A stretch of 33,236 nucleotides of DNA. It comes from Streptomyces kronopolitis. GTDB lineage: Bacteria > Actinomycetota > Actinomycetes > Streptomycetales > Streptomycetaceae. The notes beneath the pieces are model-generated. The model did no database searches and was not told the DNA's origin. It saw nothing but the letters and a program-made list of their open reading frames with translations. Numbering within the stretch: position 1 is the stretch's first letter; each line of letters opens with the position of its first letter. Both the position numbers and the translations under genes were made by a program. Location of the stretch: NCBI RefSeq assembly GCF_014646275.1, contig NZ_BMND01000051.1, positions 1 through 33,236 of the forward strand, given 5' to 3'. Positions 6,719 to 15,298 of this stretch are shown in pieces.

Positions 6719-8041
6719 ATGGGAAGCGAGAGCCGCCGCCCCCCGCGCCTGCTGCTGCGCGGCGGTCTGGTCATCGACACCGACCCCCACCCCACCGTCC
6801 ACCCGCACACCGATGTCCTCGTCGAGGAGGGCCGGATCGCCGCCGTGGGGCCCGACCTGCCGGTCGACGGGACCGATCCCGGCGTCGAGGTGCTCGACGC
6901 CGGCGGGATGATCGTGCTGCCCGGCTTCGTCGACACCCACCGGCACGTGTGGCAGGCGGTGCTGCGCTCGGCCGCGGTCGACGAGAGCCTCGACGGCTAC
7001 CTCAGCCGGATCCTCGGCGACCTCGCCGGCCGCTTCACCCCCGCCGACGTGCACACCGGCAACCTCCTGGGCGCCCTGGAGTGCCTGGACGCGGGGATCA
7101 CCACCGTGCAGGACTTCTCCCACGTCCAGTACTCCCCGGAGCACAGCGCGGCCGCCGTCGAGGGGCTGCGGGACGCCGGGATCCGCGCCGTGTTCGGCTA
7201 CGGCTACCCGGTCTTCGACGAGGGCGCCCGGCGGGCCGACTGGGTGCGGCGGGTGCGCACCGAGCACTTCGGCTCGCCCGAGGCGCTGCTCACCATGGCC
7301 CTGGCGCCCGTCGGCCCCTCCTTCGGCCCGCCGGAGACGGTGCGCGAGGACTGGCTGCTGGCCCGTGAGCTGGCGCTGCCCGTCGTGGTGCATGTGACGG
7401 CCGGGCCGGTGGCACCGGAGCCGGTCGCCGCGCTCCGCGAGCAGGGGCTGATCGCCCCCGGCACCCTCTACGTGCACGGCAACTCGCTGCCCGACTCCGA
7501 ACTGCGGCTGATCGCCGAGTCCGGCGGCGCGGTGGCGATCACCCCGGCGATCGAGGCCTCGATGCGGTTCGGTGCGCCGATGGCCCCGCGGCTGCGCCGG
7601 GCGGGGATCACCACGGGGCTGGGCGCGGACGCGGTCACCTCGGCGCCGGGCGACATGTTCTCGCAGATGCGGGCCGCGCTGACGAGCAGTCACTTCGACG
7701 GCGGGGGCGACGGCGAGGAGCCCGCGGTCCGGGCGGCCGATGTGCTGCGCATGGCCACCGCCGAGGGGGCCGCGGCGCTCGGCCTGGGCGACGAGACCGG
7801 GTCGCTGGGGATCGGCAAGAGCGCCGATCTGGTGCTGCTGCGCGCCGACGCGGTCAATCTCGCCCCGGTGGGCCACGATCCGATCGGCGCGGTGGTGACC
7901 GCCGCGCACCCGGGGAACGTCGACACGGTCCTGGTGGCCGGGCGCACGGTCAAGCGTGCGGGGCGGCTGGTGCACGGCGGGCTGGCGGGCGTGCTGGCGG
8001 CGGCGCAGCGGTCCGCGGAGCGGATCGCGGCCCTGAACTGA
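6719..8041 (+). CDS. Amidohydrolase family protein (AtzB/TrzN/cytosine-deaminase-like)
   Basis: A 440-residue metal-dependent hydrolase. The first strand pair (LLLRGGLVIDTDP, VLVEEGRIAAVGP) and GMIVLPGFVDTHRHVWQ, with the metal-binding His-x-His, mark the subtype III amidohydrolase superfamily. Further ligands are His in PVVVHVT, His in LYVHGN, and Asp in TTGLGADAVTSAP. The C-terminus GSLGIGKSADLVLLR closes the beta-sandwich. Relatives deaminate or dechlorinate triazines, guanine, cytosine or S-adenosylhomocysteine; the substrate cannot be told. The start ATG 6719 has GAGGTG upstream. The divergent MarR gene likely controls it. Confidence 0.88.
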   Translation: MGSESRRPPRLLLRGGLVIDTDPHPTVHPHTDVLVEEGRIAAVGPDLPVDGTDPGVEVLDAGGMIVLPGFVDTHRHVWQAVLRSAAVDESLDGYLSRILGDLAGRFTPADVHTGNLLGALECLDAGITTVQDFSHVQYSPEHSAAAVEGLRDAGIRAVFGYGYPVFDEGARRADWVRRVRTEHFGSPEALLTMALAPVGPSFGPPETVREDWLLARELALPVVVHVTAGPVAPEPVAALREQGLIAPGTLYVHGNSLPDSELRLIAESGGAVAITPAIEASMRFGAPMAPRLRRAGITTGLGADAVTSAPGDMFSQMRAALTSSHFDGGGDGEEPAVRAADVLRMATAEGAAALGLGDETGSLGIGKSADLVLLRADAVNLAPVGHDPIGAVVTAAHPGNVDTVLVAGRTVKRAGRLVHGGLAGVLAAAQRSAERIAALN

Positions 8042-8057
8042 GCCGTCCGCCGCGGCC

Positions 8058-8081
8058 GGGAGCCCGGAGCGCCGGGCCCCC
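8058..8081. terminator. Terminator hairpin between convergent genes
   Basis: GCCCGG-AGCG-CCGGGC (8062-8077), extended outward by three more G-C pairs past one mismatch, lies between the amidohydrolase stop and the end of the convergent small-protein gene. Confidence 0.5.
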
Positions 8082-8101
8082 GTACGGGGAGGTGCGGGGC
8101 G

Positions 8102-8320
8102 TTACGCCAGCGCCAGCCAGGCCGCGCCCGCGACGACCAGGACCGCGACGAGCACGCCGACGATGACGCCCACGCGCGGGCCGGACGACTGCTGCGGGGC
8201 CGCCGCGCGGCGGCCGCCGGCCTGCGGGGTGCCGCCCTCGTCCACGAAGGCCCGGAACATCTGGGTGCTGCCCGCCGGGTCGTAGTTGCCGCCGGCCTGG
8301 TTCTGCGGGTTGGTCGCCAT
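8102..8320 (-). CDS. Small C-terminally anchored membrane protein (72 aa)
   Basis: A 72-residue protein from ATG 8320. The first 48 residues are hydrophilic (Asn, Gln, Gly-rich, with FRAFVDEGG), and residues 49-72 form one hydrophobic helix running to the C-terminus (VGVIVGVLVAVLVVAGAAW). This is a tail-anchored layout with the N-terminus probably in the cytoplasm. A longer in-frame start at 8371 adds a Pro/Gly stretch with no ribosome site and is not preferred. No family is recognised. Confidence 0.72.
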   Translation of the reverse strand: MATNPQNQAGGNYDPAGSTQMFRAFVDEGGTPQAGGRRAAAPQQSSGPRVGVIVGVLVAVLVVAGAAWLALA

Positions 8321-8653
8321 GGGCAAGGACCCTAGCGAACCGGGGCCGGGCGGGCACCCCTGGGTGCGCACCGCGGGCGCCTACGGAGCGGGGACGGCCG
8401 GCCTACGGGCGGTGGCCGGGGTGTGGGCGGGGTCACGGGCGGGTCGTAGGGGGCTGTCCCGCTACCGACCACTATCGGCCGGGCCCCGCGATACCGCCTC
8501 CGACCTGCGCCTTTGCGGGGCGCGTCGGACCCGTTGACCGCGGACCGCCACAGACTTTCCCCTTCCTTTACTTTCATTCCGAACCAATCGTTTGCCTTCA
8601 GCAACCAACTACGCCTATGGTTGCCCCAAGCAACAAAATACGAGCGAGGATGC
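8321..8653. other. Divergent intergenic region
   Basis: About 330 bases between the leftward 72-residue protein gene and the rightward MarR gene. The left two thirds are very GC-rich and show no feature beyond open noise. From about 8545 the sequence turns AT-rich and carries the MarR promoter and its half-sites (described separately). Confidence 0.6.
8592..8634 (+). promoter_or_regulatory. Promoter with four MarR half-sites
   Basis: TTGC half-sites face GCAA half-sites twice: TTGC-N5-GCAA at 8592-8604 and GTTGC-N5-GCAAC at 8620-8634. The inner pair, GCAACCA (8601-8607) and TGGTTGC (8618-8624), is also a perfect inverted repeat. A promoter fits in the same bases: TTGCCT (8592-8597), 18 bases, TATGGT (8616-8621). 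Repressor binding would cover both hexamers, so the MarR-exporter operon is probably autoregulated. Confidence 0.6.
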
Positions 8654-9139
8654 GTGGAGGAGCCCGTGGCCGCTCACCGTCAGTTCGAGGAGCTGGCCAG
8701 GCAACTCAGCGCCATCGGCGCCGTCAAGCGCGAGATGGGCCGGATCCTGCCCCAGGACTGCCCGCCCGCCTCGGCCGGTGTGCTGACCCTGCTGGACCGG
8801 CACGGCGAGATGCGGATGAGCCAGCTCGCCGAGCTGCTCGCCATCGACATGTCGGTGACCAGCCGGCACGTGGCCCATGTCGCGGAGCGCGGCTGGATCG
8901 AGCGAGAGCCCGATCCGGCGGACAAGCGGTCCCGGCTGCTGCGGCTGACACCGAGCGGCCGGGAGGTCCTGGAGGAACTCTCCGCGCGCTACACGGCCAC
9001 GCTCGCCCGCTATCTGAACGACTGGTCCGACGCCGACGTCGGCCACCTCAACGAACTGCTCGCCAGGCTCCGCACGAGCTTCGGCGACTGTCGCCCCCGG
9101 GCGCACCACGACTCCACCACCCGTACACCCGCGGAATGA
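8654..9139 (+). CDS. MarR family regulator of the adjacent exporter
   Basis: A 161-residue MarR protein. The N-terminal helix FEELARQLSAIGAVKREM leads to the winged helix-turn-helix: MRMSQLAELLAIDMSVTSRHVAHVAERGWIEREPDPADKRS. That segment includes the DKRS wing typical of the family. GTG 8654 was chosen because GAGGA lies just upstream and related proteins start MEEP as I recall; GTG 8666 behind GGAGGAG is the alternative. The stop is followed after 11 bases by the exporter ATG, so the two form an operon. The half-site array upstream suggests it represses this operon until a drug-like ligand binds. Confidence 0.9.
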   Translation: MEEPVAAHRQFEELARQLSAIGAVKREMGRILPQDCPPASAGVLTLLDRHGEMRMSQLAELLAIDMSVTSRHVAHVAERGWIEREPDPADKRSRLLRLTPSGREVLEELSARYTATLARYLNDWSDADVGHLNELLARLRTSFGDCRPRAHHDSTTRTPAE

Positions 9140-9150
9140 AAAGGAACCAC

Positions 9151-11757
9151 ATGGCTACGACCACACCAGCCGGTGTGCGGGGCGGCCACGCCAGACACGG
9201 AGGCGGACACCACGCCGCCGACGGGGCCCCGATGACCCACCGTCAGATCATGGAGGCGCTGTCCGGGCTGCTGCTCGGCATGTTCGTCGCCATCCTGTCG
9301 TCGACGATCGTCTCCAACGCGCTGCCCGAGATCATCCACGACCTCGACGGCGGGCAGAGCGCCTACACCTGGGTGGTCACCGCCTCGCTGCTGGCGATGA
9401 CCGCGACCACCCCGCTGTGGGGCAAGCTCTCCGACCTGTTCAGCAAGAAGCTGCTGGTGCAGTTCGCGCTGGTCATCTATGTCACGGGCTCGGTGGTCGC
9501 CGGCCTGTCGCAGAACACCGGCATGCTGATCGCCTGCCGGGTCGTGCAGGGCATAGGCGTGGGCGGTCTGTCCGCCCTGGCCCAGATCGTGATGGCCGCG
9601 ATGATCTCCCCGCGCGAGCGCGGCCGCTACAGCGGCTACCTCGGTGCCACCTTCGCCGTCGCCACCGTCGGCGGGCCGCTGCTCGGCGGCGTCATCACCG
9701 ACACCAGCTGGCTCGGCTGGCGCTGGTGCTTCTACGTCGGTGTGCCATTCGCGATCATCGCGCTGATCGTGCTGCAGAAGACCCTGAAGCTCCCCGTCGT
9801 CAAGCGCGAGGGCGTCAAGGTCGACTGGGCGGGCGCCTTCTTCATCAGCGCGGCGGTCTCGCTGCTGCTGGTGTGGGTGACGCTGGCCGGCGACAAGTAC
9901 GACTGGCTGTCGTGGCAGACCGCCGCGATGGTCGGCGGCGCGGTCGTGCTCGGCGCGGTCTTCGTCCTCGTCGAGACCAAGGCCGCGGAGCCGATCATCC
10001 CGTTGCGGCTGTTCCGCAACAAGACGATCACCCTGGCCTCGCTGGCCTCACTCTTCGTCGGCGTCGCGATGTTCACCGGCACCGTCTTCTTCAGCCAGTA
10101 CTTCCAGCTGGCCCGCGGCAAGTCGCCGACGATGTCCGGTGTCATGACGATCCCGATGATCGGCGGCCTGTTCATCTCGTCGACCGTCTCGGGCCAGATC
10201 ATCACCAAGACCGGCCGCTGGAAGGCCTGGCTGGTCTCCGGTGGCGTGCTGCTGACCGCCGGCCTCGGCCTGCTGGGCACCATCCGCTACGACACCGAGT
10301 ACTGGCACATCGCGATCTTCATGGCGCTGATGGGCCTGGGCATCGGCATGATGATGCAGAACCTGGTGCTCGCCACGCAGAACCAGGTCGCCCCCCAGGA
10401 CCTCGGCTCCGCCTCGTCCGTCGTGACCTTCTTCCGCTCGCTCGGCGGTGCGGTGGGCGTCTCGGCCCTCGGTGCGGTGCTCGCCAACCGCGTCACCCAC
10501 TACGTCAAGGACGGCCTGGCCGACCTCGGCCCCAAGGCCGCCAAGGCCGCCGCGCACGGCGCCGGCAACAGCGGCGGCGGCATCCCGGACCTGGATTCTC
10601 TGCCGGCTCCGCTGCGCACCGTCATGGAGAGCGCCTACGGTCATGGGGTCGGCGATGTGTTCCTGTACGCGGCGCCCTGTGCGCTGCTCGCCTTCCTCTT
10701 CACCCTGTTCATCAAGGAGGTCGCGTTGAAGACGCGTGGCGGACTGCACCAGAGCCCGGAGGGCGAGGAGGCCGCGGCCACCGCGCCCGCCACCGAGCCC
10801 CTCACCGGCATCCCCGCCCAGGCCGCCGCCCCGGCGCCGGCCGAGGAGCGGGAACTCGCCCTGGTGGGCGCCCCCTCGGTGGCTCCGGAGGACGACCCGC
10901 ACGTCCCCTCCTGGGCCCAGCCGGCCGCCGCGGCGGCCACCCGGCCGCTGGCCGCCTACGCCTCCGCCGGCGGCGGTGACGCCACCCCCACCGGCTCCGC
11001 GGTCCACGGCTTCGTCCGGAACGCGGACGGCAACCCCGTGCCGCGGTCCGCGGTCACGCTGATCTCGCTCGGCGGGCGCCAGCTGGGCCGCGCGGTCGCC
11101 CAGGCCAACGGCTCGTACGTGCTGAACGCCCCCGGCGCCGGCTCGTACGTGCTGATCGCGGCGGCCGACGGCCACCAGCCGCAGGCCTCCACGGTCGTCG
11201 TCGGCGACCAGCCGCACGGCTACGACATCCTGCTGAGCGGCACCAGCGGCCTCGGCGGGCAGGTCCGCAGCGCGGCCACCGGTCAGCCGGTGGAGGGCGC
11301 GATGGTCGTCGTCACCGATGTCCGCGGCGAGGTGCTGGCCACCGGAGCGACCGGCGCCGAGGGCCACTTCGCCTTCGCCGAGCTGGCGCCCGGGACCTTC
11401 ACCGTCGCCGTGAACGCCCCGAACCACCGCCCGGCCGCGCTGCCGGTCGAGGTCGGCGGCCAGGGCACGACCCGCATCGAGGTCGAGCTGCTGTCCGGCG
11501 CGCGGGTGCAGGGCGTCGTCCGCGCGGGTGGCGACCGCCGTCCGCTGCCGGACGCGCGGGTGACGCTGGTGGACGCGGCCGGCAACGTCGTGGCCACCTC
11601 GACGACCGGGGAGGACGGCGCCTACGCCTTCACCGACCTGGACGCCGGCGACTACACGGTCATCGCGAGCGGCTACCCGCCGGTCGCCACCGGCCTGGCG
11701 GTCGACGCCCGCGGCGTCGACGGCTACGACGTGGCACTCGCCCACCCCGGGGACTAA
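9151..11757 (+). CDS. DHA2 drug exporter fused to three CarboxypepD_reg-like repeats
   Basis: An 868-residue protein. Residues about 35-525 are a 14-helix major facilitator of the DHA2 (drug:H+ antiporter 2) family: motif C-type FVAILSSTIVSNALPEI, motif A-type TPLWGKLSDLFSKK, and helix 4 RVVQGIGVGGLSALAQ. A Pro/Ala/Glu linker (about 535-610) follows. Then come three repeats of a carboxypeptidase-regulatory / Cna-B-like beta sandwich, near 615-690, 695-775 and 780-865, each with a G-x-V-R opening and a YxVxA-like closing strand. Most DHA2 exporters end after the last helix, so this is a fusion. AAAAGGAACC precedes the ATG. It is co-transcribed with the MarR gene and followed by a YceI gene carrying the same kind of domain. 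Confidence 0.9.
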   Translation: MATTTPAGVRGGHARHGGGHHAADGAPMTHRQIMEALSGLLLGMFVAILSSTIVSNALPEIIHDLDGGQSAYTWVVTASLLAMTATTPLWGKLSDLFSKKLLVQFALVIYVTGSVVAGLSQNTGMLIACRVVQGIGVGGLSALAQIVMAAMISPRERGRYSGYLGATFAVATVGGPLLGGVITDTSWLGWRWCFYVGVPFAIIALIVLQKTLKLPVVKREGVKVDWAGAFFISAAVSLLLVWVTLAGDKYDWLSWQTAAMVGGAVVLGAVFVLVETKAAEPIIPLRLFRNKTITLASLASLFVGVAMFTGTVFFSQYFQLARGKSPTMSGVMTIPMIGGLFISSTVSGQIITKTGRWKAWLVSGGVLLTAGLGLLGTIRYDTEYWHIAIFMALMGLGIGMMMQNLVLATQNQVAPQDLGSASSVVTFFRSLGGAVGVSALGAVLANRVTHYVKDGLADLGPKAAKAAAHGAGNSGGGIPDLDSLPAPLRTVMESAYGHGVGDVFLYAAPCALLAFLFTLFIKEVALKTRGGLHQSPEGEEAAATAPATEPLTGIPAQAAAPAPAEERELALVGAPSVAPEDDPHVPSWAQPAAAAATRPLAAYASAGGGDATPTGSAVHGFVRNADGNPVPRSAVTLISLGGRQLGRAVAQANGSYVLNAPGAGSYVLIAAADGHQPQASTVVVGDQPHGYDILLSGTSGLGGQVRSAATGQPVEGAMVVVTDVRGEVLATGATGAEGHFAFAELAPGTFTVAVNAPNHRPAALPVEVGGQGTTRIEVELLSGARVQGVVRAGGDRRPLPDARVTLVDAAGNVVATSTTGEDGAYAFTDLDAGDYTVIASGYPPVATGLAVDARGVDGYDVALAHPGD

Positions 11758-11792
11758 GCCCCGGACCCCGGGACACCCCCGGGAGCAAGACC

Positions 11793-11835
11793 CCGGACCG
11801 GGGCGCGCGTTGAGCGGAGGCGCGCCCCGGACCGG
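11793..11835 (+). terminator. Strong intergenic hairpin between exporter and YceI genes
   Basis: CCGGGGCGCGC (11798-11808) pairs perfectly with GCGCGCCCCGG (11820-11830) over an 11-base loop. Past one A-A mismatch, four more pairs (CCGG/CCGG) extend it. There is no T-tract. It may terminate or attenuate transcription between the exporter and the YceI gene, or protect the upstream message. Confidence 0.55.
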
Positions 11836-11970
11836 CCCCCAGGGCTCCGGCGGCGGCGTGGCCACAGGCAAGGGACGGCCTGCACGCCGCCGTCCGGAGC
11901 CCGACACTCCCCCGGACCGCGGCGCCGCGGCGGGCCGGGTCACCACACCAGGCAAGAAACGGGAGAGGCA

Positions 11971-12804
11971 ATGACTTCGACGGGCGCGGGACTGCGGGCC
12001 CAGATCCGCACACGGGACGGCTGGGCGGTCCAGCACGCCGTACTGACCGTCACCGACATGACGGGCGCGCAGGTGCTGCGCGCGGCGGCGGACGAGGAAG
12101 GCGCGGTCCGCAGCGAACAGCCGCTGGCCCCCGGCCCGTACACGGTCATCGTGACGGCCGTCGGCTACGCGCCGGCCGCCTCCACGGCGATCGTGACGGC
12201 GAGCGGCCGGATGGACGTGGGCGCCGTCGTGCTGGCGCGGCAGGGCGGGGCCGAGCTGCCGCCGCCCGGCGCCTGGACCATCGACCCGATGCATTCGTCG
12301 GTGGCCGCGGTCGCCCAGCACCTGGGGATCTCCAGCGTGCACGGCCGGTTCACCGAGTTCAGCGGCCGGATCGAGATCGCCGAGGACCTGGAGAAGTCGC
12401 GGGTCGAGGCGGTCATCAAGGCGGCCTCCATCGACACCGGCAACGGGATGCGCGACGGCCATCTGCGCTCCGAGGACTTCCTGAACGTCGAGACGTACCC
12501 GGAACTCACCTACCGCAGCTCGGGTCTGGCCCCGGCCGGCACCGACCGCTGGACGGTGCACGGCGAGCTGTCGCTGCACGGCGTGGTGCGCCCGGTGGAC
12601 CTCGAACTGAGCTACCTGGGCACCGGACCCGACCCGTGGGGCGGGGTGCGCGCCGCGTTCCGCGCGACCGCGGAGCTGCGCCGCGAGGAGTTCAAGATGA
12701 ACTACAACCAGGTGGTGGCGGCCGGCATCGCGGCGATCGGGACGACGCTCAAGGTCGAGCTGGACATCCAGGCGGTGCAGGGCGAGAGCCTGCCGATGGG
12801 GTGA
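11971..12804 (+). CDS. YceI family protein with N-terminal beta-sandwich domain
   Basis: A 277-residue protein from ATG 11971 behind GGGAGAGG. Residues 1-90 form a carboxypeptidase-regulatory-like beta sandwich (AVLTVTDMTGAQVL, then PGPYTVIVTAVGYAP), closely like the repeats at the exporter's C-terminus. Residues about 97-270 are a YceI lipocalin-like barrel: AWTIDPMHSSVAAVAQHLGI, VHGRFTEFSG, LRSEDFLNVETYPELTYRS, FKMNYNQVVAAG. YceI proteins bind long isoprenoid or amide lipids in a closed barrel. No signal peptide is visible, so it is probably cytoplasmic, unlike E. coli YceI. The shared domain suggests it works with the exporter, perhaps handing over a hydrophobic substrate. Confidence 0.88.
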   Translation: MTSTGAGLRAQIRTRDGWAVQHAVLTVTDMTGAQVLRAAADEEGAVRSEQPLAPGPYTVIVTAVGYAPAASTAIVTASGRMDVGAVVLARQGGAELPPPGAWTIDPMHSSVAAVAQHLGISSVHGRFTEFSGRIEIAEDLEKSRVEAVIKAASIDTGNGMRDGHLRSEDFLNVETYPELTYRSSGLAPAGTDRWTVHGELSLHGVVRPVDLELSYLGTGPDPWGGVRAAFRATAELRREEFKMNYNQVVAAGIAAIGTTLKVELDIQAVQGESLPMG

Positions 12805-12813
12805 GGCCCCGGG

Positions 12814-12846
12814 CCTCCCCCGGGCCCCGACCTCCCCCGGGCCCCG
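12814..12846. repeat. Direct repeat between convergent YceI and TetR genes
   Basis: CCTCCCCCGGGCCCCG occurs twice with a 17-base period (12814-12829, 12831-12846). CCCGGG elements allow hairpins, so this may act as a bidirectional terminator. Confidence 0.5.
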
Positions 12847-12865
12847 GCCCGCCCCGACCCGGCCG

Positions 12866-13636
12866 TCAGTGCGACGGCCGGTCGCGCATCGCCTCGATGC
12901 CCGCGATCTGCAGATCGAGGGCGAAGGCGAAGTCGCGGTCGCGCATGTCCTCCATGGTGGCGCCGCCGCGGGCCGCCATGACCTCGGTGGAGTTCTCCAG
13001 CAGCTCGGTGAACTCCGGGCGGCCCTGGAGCGCCTGCATCACCTGCCGGAAGTACTCGTCGACGGGCATCCCCGCCTCCGCGCAGCGGGCGTTGAACAAG
13101 CCCTCGATGGTGGCGAAGCCATAGACGAACTGGAAGACGGCGGACAGCCCGCCGGCGATCTGCTCCAGCGAGAGCCCGCTGCCCTTCATCACCCGCATGC
13201 TGGCGTCGGAGAAGGCGATGGAGTGCGGGCCGACGTTGATGTAGGTGCCCAGCAGCCGGGCGACCCAGGGGTGGCCGGTCAGCAGGGCGCGGTACTCGCC
13301 GGCCAGTGCGCGCAGGTGCGCGCGCCAGTCCTGGCCGGCCTCGCTCTCGTCCGGCAGCCGCATCTCGCCCATGACGCTGTCCAGGGCGAGTTCCAGCAGG
13401 TCGTCCTTGGTGTCGACGTACCAGTAGACGGACATCGCGGTGACGCCGAGGCCGGCGGCGAGCCGGCGCATGGAGAACTTCGCCAGGCCGTCGGCGTCCA
13501 GCAGCCGGACCGTCGCCGCGACGATCTTGTCGAGGCCGAGTCCGGCCGGCTGCTCCGCCTTCCGCCGGGGCGCGGGGCGTTCGGTCAGCCAGACGCTGTT
13601 CGGCCGCTTCCCGGCCGGGCCGTCCTTCGCCGCCAT
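12866..13636 (-). CDS. TetR family regulator (TetR_C-type)
   Basis: A 256-residue regulator. The helix-turn-helix lies at about residues 40-85: IVAATVRLLDADGLAKFSMR, then LAAGLGVTAMSVYWYVDTKDDLLELALD. The long C-terminal domain (WRAHLRALAGEYRALLTGHPW, then FVYGFATIEG) matches the TetR/AcrR C-terminal group near true TetR and is larger than the average TetR-family protein. ATG 13636 has GGGAGGG upstream. It lies downstream of, and in the same direction as, a DHA2 exporter gene; the pair is probably one operon under control of this protein. The gap between them holds a perfect 19-bp inverted repeat. Confidence 0.9.
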   Translation of the reverse strand: MAAKDGPAGKRPNSVWLTERPAPRRKAEQPAGLGLDKIVAATVRLLDADGLAKFSMRRLAAGLGVTAMSVYWYVDTKDDLLELALDSVMGEMRLPDESEAGQDWRAHLRALAGEYRALLTGHPWVARLLGTYINVGPHSIAFSDASMRVMKGSGLSLEQIAGGLSAVFQFVYGFATIEGLFNARCAEAGMPVDEYFRQVMQALQGRPEFTELLENSTEVMAARGGATMEDMRDRDFAFALDLQIAGIEAMRDRPSH

Positions 13637-13665
13637 GGCGCCCTCCCTGTTCCTGCGCGTCGTCC

Positions 13666-13717
13666 CGGGAACGGCCCGTACGGGTGCGATGCCCGCCGCC
13701 CGTACGGGCCGTTCCCG
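13666..13717. promoter_or_regulatory. Perfect 19-bp inverted repeat upstream of TetR
   Basis: The 19 bases at 13666-13684 are the exact reverse complement of 13699-13717, with a 14-base spacer. Each arm contains the 10-bp palindrome CCCGTACGGG (13675-13684 and 13699-13708). It lies 30 bp before the TetR start and 20 bp past the exporter stop. It could be a double TetR operator, a terminator for the exporter message, or both. Confidence 0.6.
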
Positions 13718-13736
13718 ATCATGTCCACGGACGATG

Positions 13737-15293
13737 CTATTCCGCCGCGGCGGCGGCCGGTTCCGGACCGGCGGAAGCGGCCTTCGCCGCCTGCTCGGCG
13801 CCGGTGCGCTCGGCCCGGCTCAGCAGCACCGCGGCGAGCAGCCCGCCGAGGAAGACCGCGACCGCCCCGGCCAGCTGGCTGACGCCGATGCCGGCGGCGA
13901 AGGCGTCCTGCACGGCGGCCCGTTCGGCACCCGTACGGGCCCGGTCCAGCGCCGCGGGCAGCGAGCCGGCGCCCGCCGCGACCAGCGGGAGCAGCGCCAC
14001 GAAGCGGGAGTTGAGGACCGCGCCGAGGACGGCGACACCCAGGCCCTGGCCGAACTCCATCAGCGTGCCGTTGACCCCGGCGCCCACCCCGGCCTTGGCC
14101 GGCGGGATCGCGGACATGATGGCGTTGGCCATCGCCGGCATGGCGAGCGCCACACCGACGCCCATGACGAGCAGGCCGGCCAGCAGGCCGCCGTAGCTGT
14201 GCCCGCCGAGCAGCGCTATGGCGGCGAGGCCGGCCGCCAGCAGCGACATCCCCGCGACGATCATTTTGGGGGTGCCGATCCGGGGCAGCAGCCGGGCGCC
14301 GAGACCGGTGAAGTTGATCAGGATGACGGTGACGGCGAGCGGCGCCATCCGCAGCCCCGCGTCCAACGGGCCGTAGCCGAGCACCAGTTGGAGGTGCTGG
14401 GTGAGCAGGAACAGCGAGCCACCCATCCCGAAGGCGACGAGGATGCCGCCGGAGACCGCGCCGATGAACCGGCGGTCGCGGAAGAAGTGCATGTCCAGCA
14501 TGGGATACGGGACGCGCAGCTCCCACAGGGCGAAGGCCGCGAGCCCGGCGGCGCCGACGGCGGCGGAGATCAGCACCCGGCCGGACAGCCAGCCGGCCTG
14601 CGGCCCGGAGATGATCGCGAAGACCACCCCGCCCATGCCGATCACGGACAGCAGGGCGCCCGGCAGGTCCGGCCGCTCACCGCCGGGGCTGCGGGACTCC
14701 GGGACCAGGGCGACGACGGCCACCACCGCCATGACGGCGACCGGCAGATTGACCAGGAACAGCGAGCCCCACCAGAAGTGGTCCAGCAGCGAGCCGCCGA
14801 TCAGCGGCCCGGCGACGAACCCCAGGGAGTTGACCGAGCTCCAGATGCCGATGGCCTTGGGCCGCTCCGCGTCGTCGAAGATCTGCATGACGACGGCGAG
14901 GGTGGTGGTCACCAGCAGCGCACCGCCCACGCCCATCCCGGCGCGGGCGGCGATGAGCTGGCCGGGCGACTGGGAGAGGGCCGCGCCGAACGAGGCGAGG
15001 CCGAACAGCACCAGGCCCGTGGCGAGCATCTTCTTGCGGCCGTAGCGGTCGGCGGCGTTTCCGGCGGTGAGCAGCAGACCGGACTGGACCAGCGAATAGG
15101 CGTTGATCATCCACTGGACGTCGGCGGTGGTCGCGCCCAGCTCCCCGGTCAGGGAGGGGATGGCGACGTTGAGGACGGTGTTGTCGAGGACCACCGTCAG
15201 CTGCGCGAGGCAGATGACGGCGAGGATCAGCCAGCGGGCGGCGTGCCGGCCGGTCGGCTGGAGCGTGGTGGCGTCGGAGGCCACGGCGGACAT
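13737..15293 (-). CDS. DHA2 family MFS drug exporter (14 TM)
   Basis: A 518-residue 14-helix major facilitator of the EmrB/QacA (DHA2) type. The family marks are VVLDNTVLNVAIPSL in helix 1 (motif D1/C region), GNAADRYGRKKML (motif A) between helices 2 and 3, and GMGVGGALLVTTTLAVVMQIF in helix 4. The C-terminus is an Ala/Glu-rich cytoplasmic tail. ATG 15293 is served by AGGGAG, which is itself part of an inverted-repeat operator. It should extrude hydrophobic or cationic toxic compounds by proton antiport; the substrate is unknown. The following TetR gene probably represses it. Confidence 0.9.
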   Translation of the reverse strand: MSAVASDATTLQPTGRHAARWLILAVICLAQLTVVLDNTVLNVAIPSLTGELGATTADVQWMINAYSLVQSGLLLTAGNAADRYGRKKMLATGLVLFGLASFGAALSQSPGQLIAARAGMGVGGALLVTTTLAVVMQIFDDAERPKAIGIWSSVNSLGFVAGPLIGGSLLDHFWWGSLFLVNLPVAVMAVVAVVALVPESRSPGGERPDLPGALLSVIGMGGVVFAIISGPQAGWLSGRVLISAAVGAAGLAAFALWELRVPYPMLDMHFFRDRRFIGAVSGGILVAFGMGGSLFLLTQHLQLVLGYGPLDAGLRMAPLAVTVILINFTGLGARLLPRIGTPKMIVAGMSLLAAGLAAIALLGGHSYGGLLAGLLVMGVGVALAMPAMANAIMSAIPPAKAGVGAGVNGTLMEFGQGLGVAVLGAVLNSRFVALLPLVAAGAGSLPAALDRARTGAERAAVQDAFAAGIGVSQLAGAVAVFLGGLLAAVLLSRAERTGAEQAAKAASAGPEPAAAAAE

Positions 15294-15298
15294 ACGGG

